From Betaproteobacteria bacterium RIFCSPLOWO2_12_FULL_62_58 (GTDB taxonomy: Bacteria > Pseudomonadota > Gammaproteobacteria > Burkholderiales > SG8-41), in assembly GCA_001772005.1 (NCBI GenBank), contig MERI01000132.1, positions 1-59,776 on the forward strand: a stretch of 59,776 nt of DNA, given 5' to 3'. Under the pieces are notes generated by a model that was not told the origin of the DNA, did not search any database, and saw only the letters and a program-made list of their open reading frames with translations. Shown here in pieces: positions 16,359-25,052 of this stretch; positions within the stretch are counted from its first letter, which is position 1; each line of letters begins with the position of its first letter. The translations under genes and the position numbers were made by a program.

Positions 16359-16379
16359 TGTGGATAAATTTGTGAATAA
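16359..16379 (-). promoter_or_regulatory. Pair of DnaA-box-like sites
   Basis: TGTGGATAA at 16359-16367 is the reverse complement of the consensus DnaA box TTATCCACA. Three bases later, TGTGAATAA at 16371-16379 is a one-mismatch copy in the same orientation. They lie in a 670-bp stretch without a convincing gene (15935-16604). No AT-rich unwinding region or dnaA/dnaN neighbours are visible, so this is not called an origin. Confidence 0.4.
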
Positions 16380-16468
16380 CCATTGGAACAAGGCGTTTTA
16401 AGCCCATCCTGGCGCCTTCGTGTTTGCTCTGCTCAAAAAATAATCACTATCCGCACACGCCAACGGCT

Positions 16469-16604
16469 TCAGTCCAGCTTCGGGCCGGAAATCTTCACTG
16501 CTTCCGGATACTTATCGATTTCCGGCTGCATGAACGCCGCGCGCACTGCGGCTGCGATTCTTGGCCAGTGCAGAATCGTCGGGCTGCCGGAAACGGCCTG
16601 GTGA
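16469..16604 (-). pseudogene. Possible C-terminal remnant of an unidentified gene
   Basis: In the gap after the fused MFS/synthase gene, the minus strand reads about 45 codons without a usable start: segments SPTILHWPRIAAAV, RAAFMQPEIDKYPEAV and ISGPKLD before a TGA at 16469. The composition looks protein-like, with no stop and ordinary codon use, but I do not recognise the family. The rest of 15935-16604 holds only the DnaA-box-like sites and no supported gene. Confidence 0.3.
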
Positions 16605-18641
16605 TCACTTGAGAATGCGCAGCAGATTGTAGAAATCATCGGTCCAGACGGGGAAACCCGGCCGCAACGGCAGGGGCTCCGCCGCCGAATTTATGGGCTC
16701 GGCCGCCAGCAGCCCGGCGTTGCGCGTGACGATGATCTGGTCGGTATCGGACAGCCAGTAATCAACGGCCCTGGTGTAGCTGGTTTCGGGCGTGTCGGAA
16801 ACCAGCACCGCCGAAAAACCGAACTCCGCGGCGAGACGCTCGACCACCGGCGTAATGTCGACAAAGCGGTTGGTCGCCTGGAACACGATCACGCCATCCG
16901 GCTTGAGATGGCGGACATAGGTTGCCATCGCCTCGCGCGTGAGCAAATGCATCGGGATGGAATCGCCGGAAAAGGCATCGAGGGCCAGCAAGTCGAAGCG
17001 CTGGTCGGGCTCGCGCTCCAGGCTCAAGCGCCCGTCGCCGAGCGCGACCTCGATCTGGGCCGGGCTGTCGCGCAGGAAGGTGAATTCGCTCATCGCGACT
17101 GCCGCCACCTGGGGATCGATCTCGTAGAAGCGGAACAGGTCGCCGCGACGCGCGTAGGCCGCGATGACCCCTGCGCCCAGGCCGACCACGCCGACGCGTC
17201 GCGGGGCCTCCGGCAAACTTGCGAACACGCGGCCGTAGCCGCTGGTCGGGCCGAAGTAAGTGATGGGCAGGTTGCGGTAGGCGGATTCCAACAATTGTCC
17301 GCCGTGTTGAATGCTGCCGTGATACACGGCGCGGAACGGCGCCGGATTGGGAAAGTCCCTCGTACGCACCACGCCGTAGAAGTTGCGCAACACGACACGC
17401 GTGTCGGACAGGTAGGTGTTGAGATTGTAGGCTGCGGCCGTGGCGGTCGCTGCGGCCATCGCGAACGCGCCGCCCGCCATCCACCAGCGCAGCTTGAGAG
17501 TGCGGCTGAAAAGCAACAGCGCGCACGCAATGAGCGTGATCTCCAGCTCGTAATAGCCGGGCAGGATATTGGGCGCGGCGACGCCGACCAGCAGCGCGCC
17601 CAGCGCGCCGCCCACCGAGATCATCAAATAGAACGTCGTCAGGTAGCGCGGTCCGGGCTTGAGCAGATAAAGCTCGCCATGGCAGAACATGCAGCACGCG
17701 AACAACCCCGCGGCGTAGAGCGGCGCAGCGAGCCACAGGTCGAGCGAATTGCCGTACCACGCCATCACCGGCAGCAGCGCCGCGACCAGCGCGAGAAACA
17801 GCTTGCGCTGATACCAGCGCGGATGATCGAAGCACAGGATGAAGGTGATGAGGTAGAGCGACAGCGGCACCACCCACAGGAACGGGATCGACGCGATGTT
17901 CTGCGTCAGGTGATTGGTCACCGCGAGCAGCAGGCATGACCCCATCGCCGACAAGCCGATCCACAGCAGGCGTTCGCCGAGCGTCGGTGCGCGCTGCGCC
18001 ACCTCTGCCGTGGCCGCCGCAGACGCATCCGGCGGCGCGGTGCGCGCATTTTTCGCACCGACCAGCGCGGTCGCCGCGCACAGCACGGCAAACACCGCGT
18101 AGGCGACGGACCACGAAATCGATTGCGCGGCGAGCGGCAGGAATGGCTCGATCAGTACCGGATATGACAGCAGGGCAAGCAAAGAGGCGAAGTTCGACAA
18201 TGCGAACAGGCGATACGGCACCGCGTGCCGGAAACGTTGCCAGAACCACGCCTGCACCAGCGGGCTCGTGGTCGATAACAGGAAATACGGCAAGCCGATG
18301 GTGGCGCCGAGCAGGCCGAGGATCGCGAACGTCGGCCCCGCACTGCCCTCGCCCGGCTTCCAACCGGCGTGCGGGATGATCGGCAGCAGCAGCAGGCTCG
18401 CACCGAGCAGCGCCGCGTGCAGCCACGCTTGCCGACGCGGCGTGAGGCGGCGCGCCGTCCAGTCGGCGTAGGCGTAGCCGAACAGCAGCACCGACTGGAA
18501 GAACACCAGGCAGGTCGCCCATACCGCAGCCGCGCCGCCGAACCACGGCAGGATCTGCTTGGCGATGATCGGCTGAACCAGGAACAGCAGGAAAGCGCTG
18601 AGGAAAATCGTGCCGGCGTGAAGAAGCATGGCCGCAGTCAA
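16605..18641 (-). CDS. Fused MFS-type membrane domain and spermidine synthase-like domain
   Basis: 678 residues in two parts. The first about 430 residues form many hydrophobic helices (start LSAFLLFLVQPIIAKQILPWFGG, a hallmark of this family). The C-terminal part (about 440-650) resembles polyamine synthases, with the SAM-binding loop VGLGAGVIAAYA and the segment LLALDAFSGDSIP. Such fusions are widespread and generally annotated as fused MFS/spermidine synthase; the biochemical role is uncertain. The aspartates that bind the diamine in true spermidine synthase are not all evident. It is monocistronic by appearance, with the PLP enzyme gene 38 bp upstream on the same strand. Confidence 0.85.
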   Translation of the reverse strand: MTAAMLLHAGTIFLSAFLLFLVQPIIAKQILPWFGGAAAVWATCLVFFQSVLLFGYAYADWTARRLTPRRQAWLHAALLGASLLLLPIIPHAGWKPGEGSAGPTFAILGLLGATIGLPYFLLSTTSPLVQAWFWQRFRHAVPYRLFALSNFASLLALLSYPVLIEPFLPLAAQSISWSVAYAVFAVLCAATALVGAKNARTAPPDASAAATAEVAQRAPTLGERLLWIGLSAMGSCLLLAVTNHLTQNIASIPFLWVVPLSLYLITFILCFDHPRWYQRKLFLALVAALLPVMAWYGNSLDLWLAAPLYAAGLFACCMFCHGELYLLKPGPRYLTTFYLMISVGGALGALLVGVAAPNILPGYYELEITLIACALLLFSRTLKLRWWMAGGAFAMAAATATAAAYNLNTYLSDTRVVLRNFYGVVRTRDFPNPAPFRAVYHGSIQHGGQLLESAYRNLPITYFGPTSGYGRVFASLPEAPRRVGVVGLGAGVIAAYARRGDLFRFYEIDPQVAAVAMSEFTFLRDSPAQIEVALGDGRLSLEREPDQRFDLLALDAFSGDSIPMHLLTREAMATYVRHLKPDGVIVFQATNRFVDITPVVERLAAEFGFSAVLVSDTPETSYTRAVDYWLSDTDQIIVTRNAGLLAAEPINSAAEPLPLRPGFPVWTDDFYNLLRILK

Positions 18642-18678
18642 CGAACGAAACGGTTAGCGGTTGACCGTCATCAGCGCA

Positions 18679-19662
18679 TTAAAGAAAGCGGCAGAGATGC
18701 TTGAAATCCGCATTACCGCCCGAAAGCATCACGCCGATGCGCTTGCCGCCGGCGTCGAACTTGTTCTCAAACAAGGCCGCGATGCCCAAAGCGCCGGTCG
18801 GTTCAACCACGATCTTCATGCGCTCCCACAAATAGAACATCGCGCGCAGCAACTGCTCATCGGTGACCGTCAGCATGTCGTGCACGTAATGCAGGATCAG
18901 CGGAAACGTCACCTTGCCGGGTGCGGACGTGCGCGCGCCGTCGGCGATGGTATCCGGATTGTGCACGCTCTGAATGGTCTTGGTTCTGAACGAACGCGTC
19001 ACGTCGTCGCCCGCCGCGGGTTCGACGCCGATCGTCTTGGTCCCGGGCGACAGATGATGCGCGGCGATCGCACATCCCGACAGCAGTCCCCCGCCGCCGC
19101 ATGGCACCAACAGGTAATCGAGCGGCCCTGTTTCTTCGATCAGCTCTCTCGCCGCCGTGCCCTGCCCCGCCACGACGTGCGGATGGTCGAACGGCGAAAT
19201 CACTATCGCGCCTCGCTCGCGCGCAACTTCGGCTGCAATTTCTTCGCGATTGTCTCGAACGCGGTCGTAGAAAACGACCTCCGCGCCATAGCCGCGCGCA
19301 GCCTGTGCTTTCACCCGCGGCGCGTCGCTCGGCATGACGATGGCAGCCTTGATGCCGAGCAACTGCCCGGCAAGCGCCACCGCCTGGGCGTGATTACCCG
19401 AAGAATAAGCCACCACGCCGCGCTGTTTTTGTTCGGGCGAAAGATTGGACAATGCGTTATACGCGCCGCGGAACTTGAATGCGCCGCCGCGCTGGAAGTT
19501 TTCGCACTTGAAGAACACCCGCGCCCCGGTGCGCTGATCGATCGTGCGCGAGGTGAGTACCGGCGTGCGGCGGCATTGACCGGCGAGTGTGCGCGCCGCG
19601 GCGGCAATGTCTTTGTAACCAACCTGCAGCGGTGTCGACGCGCCCATTGTTGAGGTTTGCAT
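18679..19662 (-). CDS. Threonine/serine dehydratase-like PLP enzyme (fold type II)
   Basis: A cytosolic PLP enzyme of about 327 residues. The Schiff-base lysine is in GGAFKFRGAYNAL, the SSGNHAQAVA segment binds substrate carboxylate, and the phosphate loop is CGGGGLLSG. The C-terminal SGGNAD matches serine racemase, threo-3-hydroxyaspartate dehydratase and short catabolic threonine ammonia-lyases; no regulatory ACT domain is present. The reaction would be conversion of a hydroxyamino acid to a 2-oxoacid and ammonia. ATG 19662 is preferred, with ATG 19647 also possible. Ribosome sites are weak. Confidence 0.87.
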   Translation of the reverse strand: MQTSTMGASTPLQVGYKDIAAAARTLAGQCRRTPVLTSRTIDQRTGARVFFKCENFQRGGAFKFRGAYNALSNLSPEQKQRGVVAYSSGNHAQAVALAGQLLGIKAAIVMPSDAPRVKAQAARGYGAEVVFYDRVRDNREEIAAEVARERGAIVISPFDHPHVVAGQGTAARELIEETGPLDYLLVPCGGGGLLSGCAIAAHHLSPGTKTIGVEPAAGDDVTRSFRTKTIQSVHNPDTIADGARTSAPGKVTFPLILHYVHDMLTVTDEQLLRAMFYLWERMKIVVEPTGALGIAALFENKFDAGGKRIGVMLSGGNADFKHLCRFL

Positions 19663-19719
19663 GGCTCGGTTTTCGCGCAAAACGATCAGCAACCGTTCGC
19701 GCCATCGAAGGCGCGGCGA

Positions 19720-19803
19720 GTGTTGAATGTTTAGTGTTTGATATTAAGGTCGGTGTTGCAGTTCGGCGGCGATTCTAACTCAACACTCATCACTAAGCAC
19801 TAT
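19720..19803. repeat. Facing arrays of GTGTTGA-type units
   Basis: GTGTTGAATGTTTAGTGTTTGA on the left is matched by TCAACACTCATCACTAAGCAC on the right. It lies at the 3' border of the truncated MFS gene and may mark the breakpoint. Confidence 0.5.
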
Positions 19804-20321
19804 ATTGCCCCGCGCCGCGGACGGGCGGCGAGCGCGATGAACAGCGCGCCGCCGATCGCGAGCCCGGAGAGCATCAAGGCATTCATCCACGGCAGGCTCG
19901 GCGCAGCGGCGTATTTGCTCAGCAGTACCCAGGGCGGCGCGCGCAAGGCCGATGAGGTCGCAGTCCATATCAGCACCAGCGTGAGCGACGCCGCCGCCGC
20001 CTCGCCCAGCAGCGCTGCATGCGGGATCAGCAGGAACGCGATACACGAGACGATGGTGGCGCCGATGACGAGCGGCCCGATGCGTCCCACCATGCGGCCC
20101 ACTCGGTCGGCGGCAACCCCCATCACCACGTCCATCACCATGAACACGAGCTGGTCGAACATCAGGACCCACAGGGTATGGCGCGCGGGAATGCCCGCCG
20201 ACTCGAGCAGCTGGGGCAGGAAGATCACGCAGATCGTCCACATGGTCACAAACAGGAACTGCACCAGCGCCAGATACAACGCAACGGCGTGCGGAACGCG
20301 CGGGAAAGCGGGCTCAGTCAT
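19800..20321 (-). pseudogene. Truncated MFS transporter (N-terminal half only)
   Basis: 173 residues with about five hydrophobic helices. The loop between helices 2 and 3 carries the MFS motif A as GVAADRVGRMVGR, which identifies the N-terminal half of a 12-helix transporter. The frame stops after LAARPRRGAI, and the following DNA is a repeat island, so at least 200 residues are missing. It is probably non-functional unless it acts as a half-transporter. The start is intact, and a full-length repeat element lies 26 bp upstream. Confidence 0.75.
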
Positions 20322-20347
20322 GTGTGAAAAAAATCACGCTTGCTTGC

Positions 20348-20545
20348 TAGTAGCCTGTCGGACTTAACAGCCCGAACAGGCTGCTAAAAGCAAAACCGGC
20401 TGACAATTCCGAAAAAAACCCGCCGAACGGGTCGAACGTGAAGAAAACTGAGGGTGAATTCGCATATCTATCATGTTCTCTTGCCATTTTCCTGGCGCCG
20501 GTTTTGCATTAGGAGTTTGTCGGGGCCAAGTCCGACAAACTCCTG
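20348..20545. mobile_element. MITE-like 198-bp element, copy 2
   Basis: The same architecture as copy 1: left end TAGTAGCCTGTCGGACTT, and the right-end reverse complement beginning CAGGAGTTTGTCGGACTT. The inner arms GCAAAACCGGC and GCCGGTTTTGC are intact, as is the conserved core GTGAATTCGCATATCTATCA. Both borders differ from copy 1 by point changes (CTAG at the left border only), so this copy looks independently aged. It separates the truncated MFS gene from the small gene at 20.8 kb. Confidence 0.82.
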
Positions 20546-20775
20546 GGCGGTGTCGAAATGTCGATACCGGATTGTCTTCGCTCTCGACGATCGTCAACTG
20601 TCCGACATCCGTCATGCCCGAATCGCGGGCCTGACGCGAGCTGAAGCCAAGACGAAGTGTATTGCAAGCTCAGTAACTTACCGACAAACTGTGCAAAATT
20701 GCCGTTTCCGAAGAACATCTGGTACAGAACCTGCAGCTACGTTGTGCAGGAGAGTTAACTGTAACGGAGGCTGTC

Positions 20776-21003
20776 ATGGTGATTTACCTGGACCAGTATC
20801 GGAAAACCAAGGCGTTGAAGACCGCTGCACAACACCGCCACGGCGAAGAGCGGATGTGCGTCAACTGGAATCGGGCGTTTGGAACGCTGACGTTCTGCTA
20901 CCAGCATCGGCACGAACTCAGTCCGCGTCTGCCGGATGATTTCACGTCCGTCGACATCGATGCGTTCGTCAGCCGCGTTTACGCGCTCGCGACGCAGATA
21001 TAG
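20776..21003 (+). CDS. Small conserved-looking protein of unknown function
   Basis: 75 residues starting MVIYLDQYRKTKAL, with a good GGAGG ribosome site six bases before the ATG. The middle contains CVNWN and FGTLTFCYQHRHEL, with two cysteines and three histidines, and the C-terminus DIDAFVSRVYALATQ looks helical. No signal peptide or membrane helix is visible. I do not recognise a family with certainty. It is flanked by a repeat element upstream and the convergent molybdenum hydroxylase gene downstream (17 bp). Its function is unknown. Confidence 0.65.
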   Translation: MVIYLDQYRKTKALKTAAQHRHGEERMCVNWNRAFGTLTFCYQHRHELSPRLPDDFTSVDIDAFVSRVYALATQI

Positions 21004-21020
21004 ACGCCGTTCGCCGCACG

Positions 21021-23147
21021 TTACTGCGCTACGGCAGCGATGAGCCGGTCGCGGGTCAGCGGCATATCGCGCAGTCGCACGCCAAGCGCGTTGTAGACCG
21101 CGTTGGCGATTGCCGCGCCGGTCGGGCCCTGCGCCCCCTCGCCAGCGCCGAGCGAAGGTTGGTCGGGCCGATTGATCAGCACCACGTCCACGGCAGGCGC
21201 CTCGGCAAACGTGAGAATCGGATAATCTTCCCAGGTGCGTGTGGTCACCCGCTCACGGTCGAAGTTGATCTGCTCCTTCAGCGTCCAGCTCACGGTCTGG
21301 ATGATGCCGCCCTCGGTCTGGTTGATGATGCCATCGGGGTTGATCACCTGGCCCGCATCCACTGCGGCGTATGCACGCTTGACCTGCACTTCGCGCCCCG
21401 CTTCAACCTCGACGATCACCGCAACGTAGCAGCCGAGATTCTTGTAGCGCGCAAAGGCTATCCCTCGTCCGCGCGTGCCGTCGCCTTGCTCGCGGCTGCG
21501 CCAGCCGGCTTTTTTCGCCACTGCTTCGATCACCGCGCGCGCGCGCGCATCCTTGAGATGTCGCAGCCGGAACTCGATCGGATCGGCGCCGGCAGCACGT
21601 GCAAGCTCGTCCATGAAAGACTCGATCGCGAACACGTTGGCGTGCGCGCCTAACGACCGCAACGAAGATGTGCGCAACGGCGCGTCCCGCACCAGGTGAT
21701 TCGTCACGCGCTGGTTCGGGAAATCGTAAAGCGGAATCGCGTTGCGATGGCTGCCTCCGCCGGGCAGCGGTGGATTGCCGGGTGTGGCGGCCTTGGCCGG
21801 CTGCGCCAGATGCCAGGCCGCCAGCAGATTCACCCCATCCTTGGGGCCGGGACGCGTACTGTGACCGTGGCTCCATAAGTCATGGGTCCAGCTCACGACA
21901 TGGCCGGCGGTATCGAGCGCGGCGCTCATCTTGACTACCATCGCCGAGCCGTACGGCTCCCACCCGAACTCGTCCTCGCGCATCCATTGCACCCTGACCG
22001 GCCGGCCGGGCAGTGCGCGCGCAAGCAGCGCGGCATCGAGCGCAACGTCGTCGGCGCCATTGTGCCCGTAGCAGCCCGCGCCCTCGACGTGGATCACGAC
22101 TATGCTGTTTTCGGCGACACCGAGCACCTTCGCCAAGTGGCCGCGCAACGGGAAAATGCCCTGGCTGTGCGTCCACACGGTATATGCACCATGTTCGAAC
22201 CTGGCGATCGCGCACGACGGGCCGAGCGAGGCATGGGCGATAAGAGGCCGCGTGTATTCGGCGTGGAGCGTTTGTGACGAGCGCGCGGCGGCGGTCGCGT
22301 CGTTTTTTTCGCTGATGACTTCATCCTCCGACTTCATTTCGAGCAGGTAACGCGGGTCGTTCACGGGCAGCGTTGCCGCTTCCTCCCACCGCGCACTGCG
22401 CGCCATACGGCGCTGGGCGCGAACCGCCTGCTCTTCGCGCTCGGCAACGACGCCGAGAAAATTGCCATCCCGCACGATCGCAGCCACTCCCGGCAGCGCG
22501 CGCACCTCGGCTGCGTCGAGCACCGCAAGTCGCGCCCGGCGGCTGGGCGGCCGCGCGATACGGCCGTGCAGCATGCCAGGCAATTCCAGGTCATGCACGT
22601 AGCTCGGCACGCCGGTCACCTTGGCCGGAATATCGTGCCGCCGCACGGAGGTGCCCACGAGCGTATGCTGTTCCGCCGGTTTGGGAGGAACCTCCGCCGT
22701 CGCTTCGCGCTTCAGCAGGTCATCGCTCGCGAGTTCCCAGTACGTGGTGCGGCCGCCGTTGCGCCCAATGATCTCGCCGTCGGCAACCGAAAGCTGCTCA
22801 AGCGATGCACCGAGCCTCGCCGCGGCACGCGCCAGCAGGATGTCGCGCGCCTCCGCCGCGGCATAGCGCAGCGCCATGCCGCTTTCCTGGACCGAGCGGC
22901 TGCCCGAGGTCATGCCTTCGTTCGGACTGTACGAAGTGTCGGCGGGCGCGAGCCGGATGCGCTCGACCGCCACGTCGAGTTCCTCGGCAGCGATCTGCAT
23001 CAACGCCGTGAGTATCCCCTGGCCGATCTCGACCTTGCCGGGAAAGATCGTGACCGTGCCGTCACGGTTGATCCGCAACCACTGATCGAGCGCCCGGTTG
23101 CCCTCGAGGCTGCCGGGGAGCGTGCGCGGAGGGGGGGTGGTGCTCAT
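21021..23147 (-). CDS. Molybdopterin-binding large subunit of a xanthine dehydrogenase-family hydroxylase (IorB/NicB-like)
   Basis: The catalytic subunit that hydroxylates an aromatic N-heterocycle or aldehyde with water-derived oxygen. About 708 residues, with the molybdenum-cofactor segments VEIGQGILTALMQIAAEELD, GSRSVQESG, TSSLRSLGAHAN and the catalytic glutamate in LGAGEGAQGPTGAA. Domain order matches isoquinoline 1-oxidoreductase beta and nicotinate dehydrogenase large subunits. There is no twin-arginine signal, so it is probably cytoplasmic. The ATG at 23147 follows GGAGGAGG. The iron-sulfur subunit gene lies 106 bp upstream. No FAD subunit is present, so electrons may go to a cytochrome, as in isoquinoline oxidoreductase. 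The substrate is unknown. Confidence 0.88.
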   Translation of the reverse strand: MSTTPPPRTLPGSLEGNRALDQWLRINRDGTVTIFPGKVEIGQGILTALMQIAAEELDVAVERIRLAPADTSYSPNEGMTSGSRSVQESGMALRYAAAEARDILLARAAARLGASLEQLSVADGEIIGRNGGRTTYWELASDDLLKREATAEVPPKPAEQHTLVGTSVRRHDIPAKVTGVPSYVHDLELPGMLHGRIARPPSRRARLAVLDAAEVRALPGVAAIVRDGNFLGVVAEREEQAVRAQRRMARSARWEEAATLPVNDPRYLLEMKSEDEVISEKNDATAAARSSQTLHAEYTRPLIAHASLGPSCAIARFEHGAYTVWTHSQGIFPLRGHLAKVLGVAENSIVVIHVEGAGCYGHNGADDVALDAALLARALPGRPVRVQWMREDEFGWEPYGSAMVVKMSAALDTAGHVVSWTHDLWSHGHSTRPGPKDGVNLLAAWHLAQPAKAATPGNPPLPGGGSHRNAIPLYDFPNQRVTNHLVRDAPLRTSSLRSLGAHANVFAIESFMDELARAAGADPIEFRLRHLKDARARAVIEAVAKKAGWRSREQGDGTRGRGIAFARYKNLGCYVAVIVEVEAGREVQVKRAYAAVDAGQVINPDGIINQTEGGIIQTVSWTLKEQINFDRERVTTRTWEDYPILTFAEAPAVDVVLINRPDQPSLGAGEGAQGPTGAAIANAVYNALGVRLRDMPLTRDRLIAAVAQ

Positions 23148-23253
23148 TTGGCCGCCTCCTCCAAGAAACCGCAAGTCGTGACCATCCCGTGTCGGCGGCT
23201 GGCTTCACTCGCTTTACTCGCATCCCCAAAGAACGGGGCCCCTGCTCGGTAGC

Positions 23254-23718
23254 TCATTTGGCCATCCTATCCGCCGCGCGGTGAATTGCACGCAAAATGC
23301 GCTGGTGCGTGCCACAACGGCACAGGTTGCGCGCCAGCGCTTCCCTGATCTCGGCATCGCTCGCGCGCGGGTTGGCGTCGAGGAGCGCCTTCGCGGCCAT
23401 GATGATGCCGGTCACACAGTAACCACACTGCGCTGCCTGCTCGTCGATAAATACCTGCTGCAGCGGATGCAGGCCACCGTCGGCGCGAATGCCCTCGATC
23501 GTGGTGACGGCCTTGCCGACAACCGCCGACACCGGCACGTCGCACGATTGCACCGCCTTGCCGTCGACGATCACGGTGCACGTGCCGCACTGGCCGAGCC
23601 CGCAGCCGAAGCGCGCGCCCTTCAGCTTAAGATCATTGCGCAGGACATACAATAGTGGCGTTTCCGCATCGGCAACCACCTGGTGCGCTGCGCCATTGAC
23701 GGTAATGGATATTGTCAT
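23254..23718 (-). CDS. [2Fe-2S] small subunit of the molybdenum hydroxylase (IorA/NicA-like)
   Basis: A 154-residue electron-transfer subunit. The plant-ferredoxin-type cluster is GCGLGQCGTCTV with a later SCDVPV cysteine. The second all-helical cluster domain is QCGYCVTGIIMAA...NLCRCGTHQRI. Both [2Fe-2S] sites are complete. It passes electrons from the molybdenum centre of the adjacent large subunit to an unidentified acceptor. It is the first gene of the two-gene unit, and its upstream region contains a striking 21-bp inverted repeat. Confidence 0.92.
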   Translation of the reverse strand: MTISITVNGAAHQVVADAETPLLYVLRNDLKLKGARFGCGLGQCGTCTVIVDGKAVQSCDVPVSAVVGKAVTTIEGIRADGGLHPLQQVFIDEQAAQCGYCVTGIIMAAKALLDANPRASDAEIREALARNLCRCGTHQRILRAIHRAADRMAK

Positions 23719-23809
23719 AGGGATGTGCCGCGCGCCGGAGCGCCGCGGACTGTCGCTGTTGGAAGGGTTAACAGGGATCCAAATTCTGAAAAAACAGCAC
23801 CTTATTCAA

Positions 23810-23860
23810 GAGCCCCTAACATAATGAAACACATCACGCGTTTCATTATGTTTGGGGCTC
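23810..23860. promoter_or_regulatory. Near-perfect 21-bp inverted repeat in a divergent promoter region
   Basis: Arms at 23810-23830 and 23840-23860 match at 20 of 21 positions (GAGCCCCTAACATAATGAAAC against its complement), with a 9-base loop ACATCACGC. Genes on both sides point away from it, so an ordinary terminator role is unlikely unless it protects against read-through. It could be an operator, a cruciform or an RNA hairpin in the leader of either gene. Confidence 0.7.
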
Positions 23861-23974
23861 CATGTTCTTGCCGGCCCCCCCAGAGCCCGGGGCAAATCAT
23901 TCATACAGTCTCGTTTTTTGCTTTTTTTAGGTCTATACTAAACCCGTGTTCGACCACCATGGAGGACCCAGCCC

Positions 23975-24184
23975 ATGATGATAACTGCAGACGTCGAGGC
24001 TCTGAAACTACGCATCAATCAGCTACACATAGAGCACCGCGACCTCGACGACGTAATCTCCAGATTGTCACAAAGCCCCGCGCAAGACCAACTCCAGTTA
24101 CAACGCCTCAAGAAACGCAAACTTTATCTGAAAGACCAGATTGCGATGATGGAACGTCAGCTCACCCCTGACATTCCAGCGTAA
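23975..24184 (+). CDS. DUF465/YdcH-family small coiled-coil protein
   Basis: 69 residues with the family pattern HIEHRDLDDVISRL followed by LQRLKKRKLYLKDQIAMME. Members are short helical hairpins of unknown function, common in Proteobacteria. A GGAGGACC ribosome site precedes tandem ATG codons at 23975 and 23978. A TATACT -10-like element sits at 23934-23939, just upstream, although the -35 region is poor. It is monocistronic. Confidence 0.88.
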   Translation: MMITADVEALKLRINQLHIEHRDLDDVISRLSQSPAQDQLQLQRLKKRKLYLKDQIAMMERQLTPDIPA

Positions 24185-24275
24185 TAGATTCCTTCCACTC
24201 CCGTTTTCCGCACGCGCGCCATGCGGGCCCGCGGTTCAAAAGCGCACTGGCGCCAGTGATTCTGACATAACCTGC

Positions 24276-24788
24276 TCAGTGTTTGGCGGCGCGCCGCATG
24301 CTGAGCATGGCCAGAAAAACCGCAAAGGCCCCCAATAACGCGAACCACAACAGCGACCACCCGGCAATGCTCAGGCCGAGAAACGTCCACCCCACTTCGG
24401 CGCACTCGCCGGAACCCGCCAGGATCTTGTCCAGGACCTGCAGGAGCGGGAATTTCCTGATCATGTATTCTAACCCGGGGCCGCATTCCGGCACCTGGTT
24501 CTTGGGCAGATGCTGCAGCCAGACATGGCGGCTGGCGATCGCCGCGCCGATGCCCGCCACGACGAACAGCATCCCGCTATAGATGATGCCGCCGATTCTG
24601 CCCGGGCCATGCAGCGCCGCGACCAGGAACACCGCCGCGAGCGCGATGAAGGCGATGCGTTGCAGGATGCACAGCGGGCACGGTTCCTGCTGCTCGTAAT
24701 ACTGCAGATAGAGCGCGAACGCGAACAGCGCCAGGCAGACGAGAAATCCCATGCCGTAGCCGAGCCGGGGGGTGAGTTTCGAAAACAT
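24276..24788 (-). CDS. dsbB: Disulfide bond formation protein B
   Basis: An inner-membrane quinone reductase that reoxidises DsbA. Four hydrophobic helices are visible, with the first catalytic pair in EQQEPCPLCILQR and the second periplasmic pair as PECGPGLEYM and GSGECAEVGW. A conserved arginine follows CPLC (QRIAF). The length of 170 residues from ATG 24788 is normal; the frame extends upstream into the repeat element, which adds an unrelated N-terminus, so that extension is rejected. No good ribosome site is seen. The start is 17 bp from repeat copy 3, which must supply or displace its promoter. Confidence 0.92.
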   Translation of the reverse strand: MFSKLTPRLGYGMGFLVCLALFAFALYLQYYEQQEPCPLCILQRIAFIALAAVFLVAALHGPGRIGGIIYSGMLFVVAGIGAAIASRHVWLQHLPKNQVPECGPGLEYMIRKFPLLQVLDKILAGSGECAEVGWTFLGLSIAGWSLLWFALLGAFAVFLAMLSMRRAAKH

Positions 24789-24804
24789 GAGGGAATGGAT
24801 GGCG

Positions 24805-25002
24805 CAGCAGCCTGTCGGACTTAACAGCTCGAACAGGCTGCTAAAAGCAAAACCGACTGACAATTCCGAAGAAAACCCGCCAGCCTGGTCGAACGTAAAG
24901 AAAACTGAGGGTGAATTCGCATATCTATCATGTTCTCTTGCAATTTTCCTGGCGCCGGTTTTGCATTAGGAGTTTGTCGGGGCCAAGTCCGACAAACTCC
25001 TG
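24805..25002. mobile_element. MITE-like 198-bp element, copy 3
   Basis: Left end CAGCAGCCTGTCGGACTT, right-end reverse complement beginning CAGGAGTTTGTCGGACTT. The core GTGAATTCGCATATCTATCA is kept, and the left inner arm is mutated (GCAAAACCGAC). It occupies the divergent promoter region between dsbB and arfB, and so carries or separates their promoters. Confidence 0.82.
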
Positions 25003-25052
25003 GTGCGCTGATGATTACGGGATTCTAACAAAATCGCTACACTTGCCGCATT

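Noticed and set aside
16359..16379. Chromosomal replication origin
   Set aside because: Only two boxes, no AT-rich unwinding element, and none of dnaA, dnaN, gidA or parAB nearby.
20364..20615. Short ORFs with similar ends (IDMRIHPQF and flanks) in several repeat copies, suggesting a repeated small peptide
   Set aside because: The shared peptide comes from the conserved core of the MITE-like element read in one frame. Copies have different starts, no ribosome sites and indels, so coding is not supported.
24788..24863. N-terminal extension of DsbB by 25 residues
   Set aside because: The extra codons lie inside the repeat element and similar residues appear beside another copy. The DsbB family starts near MFSKL at 24788.
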